64,000 nucleotides of DNA from Crotophaga sulcirostris (lineage: Eukaryota > Chordata > Aves > Cuculiformes > Crotophagidae). The position numbers were made by a program, and so were the translations under genes. Of this stretch, positions 27,101 through 39,100 are shown one piece after another (within the stretch, counting starts at the first letter, position 1; each line of letters starts with the position of its first letter). The stretch spans positions 1,895,104 through 1,959,103 of the forward strand of contig VYZB01000145.1 of the NCBI GenBank assembly GCA_013397455.1, read 5' to 3'. Under the pieces are notes generated by a model, which was not told the DNA's origin, did not search any database, and saw only the letters and a program-made list of their open reading frames with translations.

Positions 27101-30100
27101 AAGTGGGCTGGTGGGAAAGTTCCCCTCTGGAGACCTCGGAAGGAAAAGTCATCACAGCCAGAGAGCTCAGCCTGTTGTGTTGTGTGTGTGACACGTCCTG
27201 GGCTGTTTTATTTTCCTAGTGTAGCCTGCAGCCTGAGTGTCTTGAAGACTGCTTTTGCTGCTCTTTATTTAAAGGCAGGATCCCAGGGAGAAAGGTTTAG
27301 TTTTTCTTACGGTGACGGTGGGGAGGCCCTGGCCCAGGTTGCCCAGAGCAGTGGTGGCTGCCCCATCCCTGGAGGTGTTCCAGGTCAGGTTGGATGGGGC
27401 TTGGAGCCCCCTGACCCAGTGGGAGGTGTCCCTGCCCATGGCAGGGGCTGGGACTGGATGGGCTTTGAGGTCCCTTCCAACCCAAACCATTCCATGATTC
27501 TGCGATTCTGCCACCTCGGCTTTTAAACTGCACTGCAGACATTTATGGAGTTGGCTGGCTGCAGAAGCCCACACCTCATTTTGTAAGAGGTTTGTGACCC
27601 CAATATTTTCATTTTTTGTCTCATTGCAGAGACAATGATTTTGACTACCTGGAGTTTCGCCTCTGGATCGGCCTTTGGTCAGCCTTCCAGTGTCTCATCC
27701 TGGTCGCTACCGACGCCAGCTTCCTGGTCAAGTACTTCACCCGCTTCACTGAGGAAGGTTTCTCCTCTCTCATTAGCTTCATCTTCATTTACGATGCTTT
27801 CAAGAAGATGATCAAGCTGGCAGATCATTACCCCATCAACTCCCAGTTCAAGGTGGACTACATCACACATTACTCTTGTGCCTGTGAACCATTAGATCCA
27901 GGTAAGCCAGTGTTTAATTAGCTCTCCAGTTTGCTTTTTCCTTTCCTGCAGTTCAGATAATGAACAGGTAGATCAGTTCTTTATCACCTGTTTTCAGATC
28001 TCTCTTAGCCTTGTTTTGAAGTTGAGGGGCAGATTTCACCCTGTGTGTCAACTGGAATGTCTTTATAGCTGACTCCTCACATGAGCAGCATTACCAGTGG
28101 AGGAACTGTCTCCCTGCCCTCATCTCCTTGTGTCCCTGTGGCTGTTTAACCTGGCTGGCATCGCTCTGAGTGTGTGAAGGGGCACAGGTGGTGGCCAGGT
28201 CACTGCCGTGGCGCTCAGGTCGCTCCTCGTTTCCGCTGTGTCGTTTTGTCGAGCGCTGGAGCTGGATTTACTCAGGGCGTCACCCAAACATGGGTGGGTT
28301 TCCACCTGCTGGCTGCGTGTGTGAGTGGAAAAGCACACACGGTTCCTCGCTGGAGCGGGAGGTTCGTGTGTCCAACAGCTCAGCCTGGCACCAGAGCGTG
28401 GGCGCCAGGCAGGGGTAGCCAGCTTGGACGGATGGATCTGGCAACACAACCAGGAACAAAGGATTACAAAACCCAAACCCAAACAGAAATGCACTGGCTC
28501 ATACCACGGGGGAAGCTGCAGCCACTCCTAGGGTCCTTCAAACAATGAGGAGTGAGTAAGAACCTTGGTTTGTGCTCAAAGCACACTTCAGGTTATCTCG
28601 GCGTGCCTGTCAAACAGGAAGGGCTTCTGCCCAAAAGCGTGAGGAGCTGGACCCCTGCGAGCCGCGTGCCTGTGGTGGGTGCTCAGTGCAGGAGCTCTGC
28701 AAGGGTGTTGGCCTCCTTCTGCATCCGTGGGAATGTCAGGGTGGTTTTGTCGGAGCTAAGATGGTGGGGAACGTTCAGTGATGGATTGAAAGTCTCCACT
28801 TCCCATCTGAATGCCAGTGGCACAGACCCAGTGCCCAGGGCAGATGTGGTGGTGCAGCTGGAGCGTGTGGCAGAAGCCCACACCTTATTTTGTAAGAGGT
28901 TTGTGACCAGAAACACAGTGCTGGGCTTTACCTTTGGGGGAAGATTGGGCGGTGCGGTTTGATAAAGTTCACCAACCCTCACTGCCACCCTTCTCCTTTC
29001 ACCTTCTCCCAGGTGACAAGAAATAGGACGAGAGGAAATGGCCTCAAATTGTGCCAGGGGAGGTTTAGAATGGAGATTAGGAAACATTTCTTTACTGAAA
29101 TTGATGAAACCCTGGCAGAAGCTGCCCAGGGCAGTGGTGGAGTCTCCATCCCTGGAGGGGTTCAAAAAACATGTAGCTGTGGCACTTGGGGACATGGTTT
29201 AGCAGACACAGTGGGGTTGTGTTGATGGTTGGACTTGATCTTAGAGGTCTTTTCCAGCCTTAATGATTCTATAATTTGCCTCTTCACCAGATGTTTGTTT
29301 CAGAATTTAGAGATCACCATATCATCTTCATCTCCAAATGCCTCCTCCTTAGTTTTTCAAGTAGCTCCAAATAAACCCTGGATAGGAGGAGTCACCAGAC
29401 AGCACTGGTGGTGCTTACAGCAGTCTGTCCAGGTGACCCTCTGGGATGTGGCTCCAAGCTCTCCTGCACAGACCTCCATGGGTCTGTGGCACCTTGGGCA
29501 CAAAGACCAGCTCTGCCAAGGTCAAGGCAGAAGACTGGAAACAGTCTGGGGAATGGAGCAGCTAACAGAGAGATCCCATACGTCACCACAGTCCTGAACA
29601 AGCTTGAAAAGTAATCAGAGGCTTCAGTGTAACTGAGGTTGCAGTATTGGCAGAGCTGGTGGCACCACCTGGTCCTTTGGCTGTTCTCATCCCTTGCTTG
29701 GTGGCTTGTCCTTCCATGGCAGGTTTGGTGCACAGGAGCAAGGAGCTCTCCAGAGGAACAACTGGCAGGTCAGAGAGCTGCTGGAGCAGCGTGGCCGCGC
29801 GCAGGTCTGGGGCGCAGTGATCCGTGGCGGCGGCTGTAGGGCTGCGCCGCTGCAGGCTCCCAGGCAGCATCCTCAGAACTCATTAGAGAAGTATTGCAAA
29901 CCCTTGAAATATTGTATTATCTCACTGGTTTTCTCTATATTTTCTTACAATGAGCTCCAAAAAAACCCAGCTAGATTTGAATTATGTTTCACTTTTATTT
30001 CCATTTTTTAAGTGATTTATGCTATTGAGTCACTGTCAAACAATACTTTTGACTCACTTGACTTGAGCACAGAGATAGCAAACAGTTTGATGGAGTTAAC

Positions 30101-33100
30101 AAAGGATTTAACAGTTGAAATTTGCTTTCCTTCCCAGCTGCTTCAGCCCTACTCTCACAGTGTTCCTTTGCCTGTCCTCTCTTGCAGTTAATAGCTCGTT
30201 ATTGAACAGGACAACGGTGTCGTTGGCCGATGAGCTGCTCTATTCCCCCACTGAGATGGTGAGTGCCCTTGGTGAGGCTGTTATGGGCTTTGGAGTCTCC
30301 CAAACACAACGTTGCTGCCGGGTTGTGTCAGTAGATCGGAATTGATCACCTGAAGAAAACCCTCAGGCTGGCTGCTGTAACTGCTGTGTGTGCAGGAGCT
30401 CAAGCCTTGTTTCTAGAAAGGGCAAGGAGGGAGATGTTCTGCTGTGGGATCAGTGCTGGTGTTGATCCAAGAGGTGCAGGTTGAGTTTCAGTGCTGCTTG
30501 CAGCGAACAAGCAGTGGGGACTGGGTGTAGGGGTGGTCTCAGACCTCTCTGGCTTCTCTGAGAGGTTTCCACCATTGTCTTTCCACTGGAGAAGACGCAG
30601 AGCGTGCCTGGCAGCCCACAGTGAGGTCAAAGATCCCTGTTCCTGTCCTACACGAGCAACTCCTGCACAGCCTTGAGGCTCTGCTCTCTCTCTCTGCAGT
30701 ACAACTCCACCATTGACTGGTCGTCACTGACAACCAAGGAGTGCTTGAAATATGGAGGACAACTTGTGGGCAACAACTGCGACTACGTCCCTGACATCAC
30801 CCTCATGTCTTTCATCCTCTTTTTTGGCACTTACACCTGCTCCATGGCCCTGAAGAAATTCAAGACCAGTCGCTATTTTCCAACCACGGTGAGTCTCCTT
30901 CCAGCCTGGCGCTCTGCGTCTGCACTCCTTGAGAGTGCGAAGCTCGGCCTGCCGTTCGGGGTAGCTGTCACACAGGGAGCCAAGCGTGGCAGGGCAGCCA
31001 GGTTGCCCTGGTTGAGATAAAACCATGGAACTGGTTAACCAGGGTGTGTCTGGGATCGCTTAGCTGTCTCTCTCTGTGTTTCTGGATGGAAGCGGAAGAG
31101 CCAAAACGAGCCATGGTCTGTGATGGGGATCATAGAATCATGGAATGGTTTGGGTTGGAAGGGACCTCAAAGCTCATGCATTTCCAACCCCTGCCATGGG
31201 CAGGGACACCTCCCACGGGGTCAGGGGGCTCCAAAGCCCCATCCAGCCTGGCCTTGAACACCTCCAGGGATGGGGCATCCACGGCTTCTCCCCTCTTTCA
31301 GCTTAAAGCTGTTCCCCTGTCCTGTTCCTGCACCCCCTGATCAAGAGCCCCTCCCCAGCTTTCCTGGAGCCCCTTTCCATCCAGGGAGGCTGCTCTGAGG
31401 TCTCCCCGATGTGGGATGTGGCAGTGATTTTAAAGACAACACTTCCAAGCTGAGATATGCACTGATGCAGCTTCCCAGCCTAAAGACATCAGGAAGTCCT
31501 TGATGCAGATGCAGTTTCAGCTGCCATCGTCAGTGTCACACACACAGCTCAGAGGGATTTTCTGACTCTGGGATAGGATTCATGGCCATTCGACAGAGAC
31601 CAAGCAACCAGAGGGGCTGTAAATCCACGTGTCAGAAATCTCCCCCTCTGGTTTTGGCATTCCAACACACGGGGATTTATCCTCATGGTTGTTTATTGTT
31701 CCACTGCGTTACAATTGAACCTCTATTATTTTTAATAAAAAGGAAGCAAATTCCATCCTGGCTGGAATGCAGCTCAATTTATCTGTAACCATGCGAACCC
31801 AGGAAACCTGGAAGGAACGACAGCTCTGAAAAGATCACACAGTTACAGGCAAGCCCAGTGGGTCCTGCCCAGTTTGATTCAGGGTCTGACCAGTGGCAGC
31901 TTCAAGTTTTCCTGTTGCAGCGACTTCAGGAGAGCTGCACTCTCAAGACATGGTGAGGATTTAGCTGAGAAGCCTGGTTTGTTTTCCTGTCTGTTTAGGG
32001 CCACAGATTTCTTGAACAGAAAGCAATGAAATCTCAGCCAGTCACACAGCACACCTCATCAGTCATGGAAGTCTGAGTCTACCCATCTTCTAAAGGGAAG
32101 TTTGGGTTCCATTGTCTGATGTAAAATACCATTCCTTCCCTTTCTCATTTTATGTTTTAATCTGCAGTACAAAACCATTCATATTAAAAGAACGGAGGCC
32201 AGGGATAGCACAGTATTTTCTGTTAAAGGCATTTTAGGAATCCTGTGATCACACGAGAAGCTCAACTCGTATCAGAAACGCAGAGAAACATGGATTTGTG
32301 GACCCTAAAGAATGAGAGATCAGGAGGGAAACAGAAGGAGACAATATTTTATATGTCTGAAAAAGTAATTAGTTTTTAGGTTTATTTGCAATTGTTCAAT
32401 ATCTGTTCAAATTGGTTGCTGATCCTGAAAAGCCTCTTCAGACCCTGCTGCAGGGAAACGAGGTCTCCTCACCAGTGGTTGTTGGCTGCTGTCAACCTGA
32501 CAGCAGTGAGACTGCCTTGAAGGATTCATGTGGGAGTTTCTTATAAAAGCAGGTTTCTTTTTATCTTAGGCTTGTTTCCATATTTCCATTTAGCTGTAAT
32601 TGCTTGGCTTTCAGACACGGCAATAAATAACTAAGGTGCATTTAGGCCAGTGGCACCAGGTGTGACATCACACACCTTGGTTTCTACAAAAGAAGAAACA
32701 ATGAGCTTGTGTTGCCACCGCACGCAAGCCTGGAACTAAAGCATGGGTGATGTGGTGTTGCACAGTGCTGACTGCTGTCATGTATCCACCTCTCTTTCAG
32801 GCCCGGAAGCTCATCAGTGACTTTGCCATTATCTTGTCCATTTTGATTTTCTGTGGGATAGATGCCCTGGTAGGTGTGGACACACCAAAACTAATTGTGC
32901 CAAGTGAATTCAAGGTATGTTGTCAGCTTACCTGGTGGCCTTTGGAAGGGGTCCCCTTTTCTGCCCATCTGCTCTGGATTAATGACTTGCACGGGAAAGC
33001 AGTCAGCCGTTGGGAAAGGACCATTTTACTCAGATGATCCTTTTCAATAGCATTGTTTTGGCTGGCTGATTTATCTCCTCCATACTTTCAACCTTTTATT

Positions 33101-36100
33101 GCTGTTAATGGGAAGGATAGACTTCTCATAAGCCTCAAGTGTCTCCTTGTAGCCCCATTGCTGGAAGTACAAGTGTGTTTAGCACATCATCACTCCCATA
33201 CTGCACCTCTAATGCAAACTTTCTTTTCCTTGCCCTTAAAAGCCAACCAGTCCTGAGAGGGGCTGGTTCATCCCACCTTTTGGAGGGAACCCGTGGTGGG
33301 TGTACCTGGCTGCAGCCATCCCTGCACTGCTGGTGACTATCCTCATCTTCATGGACCAGCAAATCACAGCCGTCATCGTCAACAGGAAGGAGCACAAGCT
33401 CAAGGTGGGTGTGCTTTGCGCAGAGAGCTGCTCGGTGCTTTTTCCAACACCTAGGAAGGATGGGATGCTTGGCAGACGTTCTTTCTGGTGTTTTGTTCAA
33501 CAAGGCATTTGGGAAGATGGTTTGGGCCAGCAGAAGGCTCTGATCTCTGTCTGCCTGGTGTGCAAAGCTGCTGAGTTTTGGTAGTGCCAGTGCTTCCAAA
33601 TGGCTATCACTTCACAGACTCTGGTTCTCCAGAGAAACCATTCCCAGACTCAGGTCCAGCTAACTCAAACCTCTCCTCTAGCATCCCATTACTCTTAACA
33701 TCTAATTTTACTCCTACCACCTTCCTCCTTCAGAGTCATGGGCCTATTCCCTGTCATCTGCTGCTGGCTTTAAGGAGGGAAGGTTGTGGTCAGCTTTCTT
33801 CCTGCACTTGTGTCATGGACAGTAAGGGGATACTTCATAAGTCATAGAAATCACAGACTGGTTTGGGCTGGAAGGGACCTCAAAGACCATCCAGACCCAC
33901 CCCCTGCCATGGGCAGGGACACTTCCCACTGGGTCAGGGGGCTCAAAGCCCCATCCAGCCTGGCCTCGTGCATTGTCATGGAAAGGAAAACGTGGGTGGC
34001 CAGAGTGGGCCCACCAGGTCATGCACGGATCTGCAGAGAGGGTCTGGTTTTGGGAGCTCAGGCTTGTGGTGGGGAGAGGCTGTGAGCTTGGAAGGGCCTC
34101 CTCTCTCAGGAGCTTTGCTTTAACCTGAGCCAGGCCCTAATATTAATTTGCACAGCTCTGCGTTATTGCATCCAGGCCAAAACCTCTCTCACCTTATCAC
34201 AGCAGGCAAAGTTCCTCTGGGTCTGATGAGCCCCTGTGGTTCTGTTTGTCATGTAAGATGATCACTGGTGGATGTGCCCAGCCATCAGCAGAACAAGGTC
34301 TCTTTGTGCTGTAGCCATCCTTGAGCAGGCACGGCACGGCGGGGTGGCTGTCAGCCTCTCCAAAGAAGGTTTTGGGGCACTGGGGTGATTGCAGGACCCC
34401 ACTTGCGGTGGGCATGGCCCAAGGTGGCCATACGGAGCTGTAGAATAGGGGCAATAAGCTGACAGGGTTTGGGACGTGCCAAGGGCATTGCTGTGGCTGG
34501 GTGTTATTTAAAGAAGAGCTTTATATCCACTGACCTGTAACAGCCTAGGACACAGTAATGTTTTTAAAATAAACTTCCAGATCGGTGCTATGCAGTTTTT
34601 CATGCCTGTAGGGCTTTTCCTTTCCCTGCACGGTCAGTTCGCTTGAAAAATATTAAATTCCTGTAAAAGAAGGCTCTCCCTTCCTGCTAACGGGACACGT
34701 GTCAAGTGGTCCAACCCGGGAGAGTGAAGGCTCCCTCAAAACGCGGGTGATGCTGGGTCGTTATTTAGATCTCTGCTTCATTGGTTCTGTTGGAAGTGGG
34801 AATGGAGCTGAAGAGGAGGATGTTTCAATTTGTATGTGGACATTATAGGACCAGGGGGAATGACTTTAAATTGGAAGGGGGAAGATTTAGATTGGAGATT
34901 AGGAGGAAATTCTTCACGATGAGGGTGGGGGGGCCCTGGCCCAGGTTGCCCAGAGCAGTGGTGGCTGCCCCATCCCTGGAGGTGTTCCAGGCCAGGCTGG
35001 ATGGGGCTTGGAGCCCCCCAATCCAGTGGGAGGTGTCCCTGCCCATGGCAGGGGGTGGAACTGGATTGGCTTTGAGGTCCCTTCCAACCCAAACCAATCT
35101 ATGATTAGATGACACAGATGTGAGTTAAGGCCATCCTGAGCCTCACCTGGAGGAGAAAGCCACAGAAGCAGGGAATGGGAAAGGTTTGTTGTGTGCAGTG
35201 ATGCATTCCGGCTGCTCGTCTTATGAGACTGGTTTAAAAAGAAACCCTCAGAGCATCACTTTGCCATCTGGATCAGGGCAGATCTGTTCAATACTTGCCC
35301 ACATCTTCCCTGAGAGGAGGCCAATCACTGCATGGGCTCAGTTTTAGGGAGTTTTATCTCCTGCTCCTGTACCATAGCAGAGGTAGGATATCATGGTACC
35401 ACCTGTATTGGCAGGCACATCATTTTCTTAATGGCTGGGAGAATATATTCACTGTTCCTCCCCTGGAAAGAAGAGGCCCCTTATCTCTTCAGCTCACAGG
35501 CACTGAATGTGCTGTCAACACTGGGTGCGTGTTTTTAGTAACAAAGCATAAACACTCCAGCAAAATGTTGTTTAATACAAAAAAATTATTTCCTGCTTCC
35601 TTTGTTATGGTTGTGAGCACATACTGTTGTTCAACTGGGGGTTCTCTGGTCCCATCCTGCTGCTGTGCACCAAAAGCCACCTTCATATACAAAATCCCCT
35701 GTAGGCTGTAGGAAGGAAGGACGGGTGGTTTTCTGCTGGTACCTTGTTAAAGTCTTGGTGCGGTGTCGGGGCGCGCCCGGCAGCCAAGGCAAGCAGCCCA
35801 TGCGTGAGGAACACAAAGAGTGTATTCAGGGCCATTGCTTTCCCTCCTGGGTCACCGAGTAGGTCCGGATCATTTGTGCTTTCCAATAAAATCAAATTGA
35901 ATTTCCAATAAAATCAATTGAAAGGATTAAAAAAAGGTCAATCTGCTTTAGAATAGCAAACCTTAGAGGTTTTGCTGGTGTTTTTGTGAAGATCCCTTTC
36001 TCTGGTGGCTCTTTTGTTCCCTCCCTTCTCTTGGCACTTGCCACTGCTGGATTTCCTGTATTAGTTCATGAAAGGATTAAAAAATAGAAGATGAGAGGTC

Positions 36101-39100
36101 TTTACAAAGGAGTAAAGACTGAGGGCCGCCTTCTCCTTTGGGTGTGAGCCCATCAGCTGGTGGCTTTCCCCAGGAGAGTGCAGGGTTGGGTGCTGAGGGA
36201 AGCGCCTCCAGCCCAGGCACCACCAGCAGGGCTTAAACCAGTTGTGAAGTCCCCACTGTGAGATCCCACCATTGCCCTTCATCCTAAAGACAGGGGCTCA
36301 GCCCCTGCTCTGAGACAGCCAGTGCCACCTCCAGGCAGGCGCCCTGTTTCCATACGGTCGCTCTTGGGTGGGCTTTGTGAAGCCATTACACTGAGAGGTG
36401 TTTTGCAACAGCTGCTTACAACCAGAATTAGGCTTTGGGCTGGTTTTAAGGGGGTGCTTTGGGTGTTTGAAGCTCCGTGCACATCCAGGCTGTTATGTAC
36501 ACCGACACGGGGTGACGTGGTGCCCAGAGGTACTGATCTTGGCCTCCCACCACACCCGAAGAAGCGGTGTGTGCTCCGGGCAGAGCAGCAGGACAGGAGC
36601 CCCTCTCCTGCTTCGCAGACCATCTCCATGCCCTCGCCCTCTCCAGGCTCTCGCCGCTGCCTCGTGCTGGGACGGCGTGCTGGGCTGGGCTGTGCACACT
36701 GCGGGCAGGCAGCAGGGGCTGGGGTGATGCTGAGCTTTGCACTTCTCCTCGCTGTGTTACCTCATGGCAGAAATAGAAACGTGTCACTGCAAATAGCACT
36801 TGGCAGTGGGGGTTCATTGTTGTTCTTCAGAGGCAGTGCTGAGCTCCTCCAGAACGCTGTGAGCCCAGTGTAACCAAGATGTGTGTATTGTAAAACAGAG
36901 AGGGCGGTAGGTGGAGGTGCTACAGAAGGAGAAGGCTGTTTGATGTGCCTCTGCCCTCAGCCAGAGCCCTGGCCCTTCCATAGGTGTTTAGAATGACCAA
37001 ACTGAAGGCTGTCTGTCTCCCCTCACAGAAAGGTGCTGGATATCATCTGGATTTGTTCTGGGTGGCCATTCTGATGATCATCTGTTCCTTTATGGGTCTG
37101 CCCTGGTACGTGGCTGCTACCGTCATCTCCATTGCTCACATTGACAGCTTGAAGATGGAGACAGAAACGTCAGCCCCTGGAGAACAGCCCAAGTTTTTGG
37201 GAGTGAGGTAAGTTCAAAAGAAAGACTTTAATCGCCTTGTTTGCCTGCAAAGGTCAGTTTGTGCTATAAATGGTCTTGCTTCAAGCAGGACATATGCAGA
37301 GCTTCAGGGGGAATAGCTCTGAGATTTGCTGTAAATCTTCAGATCAGCTGGGCTTCCTTACAGATATTTTTGTCTGCAGGGGATTTATCCAGTTAGAAAT
37401 TTGTCTGGCACGGCCCTTTTGCAAATACTCTTTCTTGAAAAGGAAGAAAATTATTGCACTCCATAGGTGCCTGTAGATGGGGAGAGGCTGTGCAAAAGTG
37501 TGGGAGCAAGGGGAGCAGAGGAAGGAAACTTCTCACCCAAACTTAGAACATTTCTCGGTCTGCTTTGGGCTTTGGGGCACATTGAAGTCACCCCAAAACA
37601 CACAAAGCTGTACTGAGCGAGCTCCCATGCCCGTGGGACGCTGCAAAGTTGTCGTGAAGGATTTTGTGCTGCTTTCTTATTTCCAAACCCAGCTGTGAGG
37701 TGTAGCAGTGCACCTCTCTGGCAATTCATGGAATCATGGAATGGTTTTGGTTGGAAGGGACCTCAAAGCCCATCCAGTTCCACCCCTGCCATGGGCAGGG
37801 ACACCTCCCACTGGGTCAGGGGGCTCCAAGCCCCATCCAACCTGGCCTGGAACACCTCCAGGGATGGGGCAGCCACCACTGCTCTGGGCAACCTGGGCCA
37901 GGGCCTCCCCACCCTCACAGGAAATTCCTTGGGGAAATCCCTGTGTAACTCCTCAAAGGTTTACTTGGCCAGAGCAGACACAGGTTCCCAGTGTTTGAGA
38001 AAGGAGATCAGCTTGCTGCACATTTCTTTATCCACGGAAATTATGCGTTCATTAGCAAACATAAAGGCAGGAGCAGTAAACCTGTCTGCCTGGAGCCATC
38101 AGCTCAAGCCATATTTTCTGTATTTGGTTGCTTTTATCAAGTGGGCTGGAGTGCTTTCAGGAATCACAGTCATTTAGGGTGGGAAAGACCTTTTAGAGGA
38201 GCACTTCTGGAAATCAGGCCACTTGTTTAGGCAACTAAATTGAACTTAAACAACCTGACTTCCAGTCCTCTGAAATATGCCTGGTTAAGTATTTTTGGGT
38301 ACGTGAGTGGTGCTGATGAGGGCACACACTTAGCACCCCATGTGTGTCCAACTCTTGGAGTGCTGTGGCCAGGACTGGAAATACACTGCTAAATTAAGAG
38401 TGCAGAGAGGTAATGATTTATTAGCTGCTTGCCTGCTGTAAATCCTGCCACGCAGAGAACGTGGGTGGCTGGTGAACGGCCTCCAGTGTTTGACACGTCC
38501 ACATGGTCCTTGCTCAGTAGCAGCACTCTGCTCATCCACAAACAGCAGAGCTCAGACTGCCACAAAATCTGAGCGGTGTTCAAAAACAGAAGGGTGTGAG
38601 GCTTGGCCAGCAGCAAGATACCTGCCTGGTGCTGCTGGCTCATGATTTGCTTTGAAAATGTGGCTGCAAAACCGAGTTGTCAGGTTTTGTGTTGGGTTTG
38701 GGTTCTCTGAGAGGAAATAAAAGCAAAGCGAAAGCTGCAGCCATCCTGCTCACCCCACGGTTTCGTTTCAGGGAGCAGAGGGTCACTGGATTCATCGTGT
38801 TCATTCTGACCGGCGTGTCCGTCTTCATGGCTCCCATCCTGAAGGTAAGCGCCGCGACGGCGCCCTCCTGCTCACACAGCCGGCAGAGAGCGCGTGGCCA
38901 GCACTGCGGCAACTGTCGGACTGGTTTCATCTTCAAAAAAAGGAGATTAGTGAAAACTACTGATGCAGTTTTACACTTTTATGGAAGCTTAAATGCCATC
39001 CTTTTGGAAGGGAAAAACAAGATCACGGTAGTATGCTAGCTGAGAACTGCATCTCCATGGGTCTGTAGACCGATGGTATGAGCAGAAGATGTCCAAACTG

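Larger units (their letters stand above)
24476..27629 (+). other. SLC4A4: SLC4A4 intron, 3.2 kb
   Basis: Contains a G run next to the donor, a 28-bp tandem repeat at 25781, two CR1 copies in opposite orientations, a TTTCC tract at 26534, and the first copy of a 39-bp direct repeat at 27561-27599. Confidence 0.85.
27902..30187 (+). other. SLC4A4: SLC4A4 intron, 2.3 kb
   Basis: Carries the second copy of the 39-bp direct repeat (28870-28908) and a CR1 at 29010-29276. Confidence 0.85.
33405..37028 (+). other. SLC4A4: SLC4A4 intron, 3.6 kb
   Basis: Two CR1 copies in opposite orientations (33843 on -, 34848 on +) and a tandem duplication of about 21 bp at 35881. Confidence 0.85.
37208..38771 (+). 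other. SLC4A4: SLC4A4 intron, 1.6 kb
   Basis: A well-preserved reversed CR1 at 37728-37926 and a short one at 38158-38203. Confidence 0.85.

Noticed and set aside
26573..27526. Open frame of 317 codons on +
   Set aside because: It has no recognisable domain, runs through a CR1 at its 3' end and overlaps the intron just before a confirmed SLC4A4 exon. GC-rich bird introns give such chance frames.
35881..35922. AATAAA motifs in introns (for example 35885 and 31734) as polyadenylation sites
   Set aside because: They lie deep in introns of SLC4A4 without GT-rich downstream elements, and coding exons continue beyond them.
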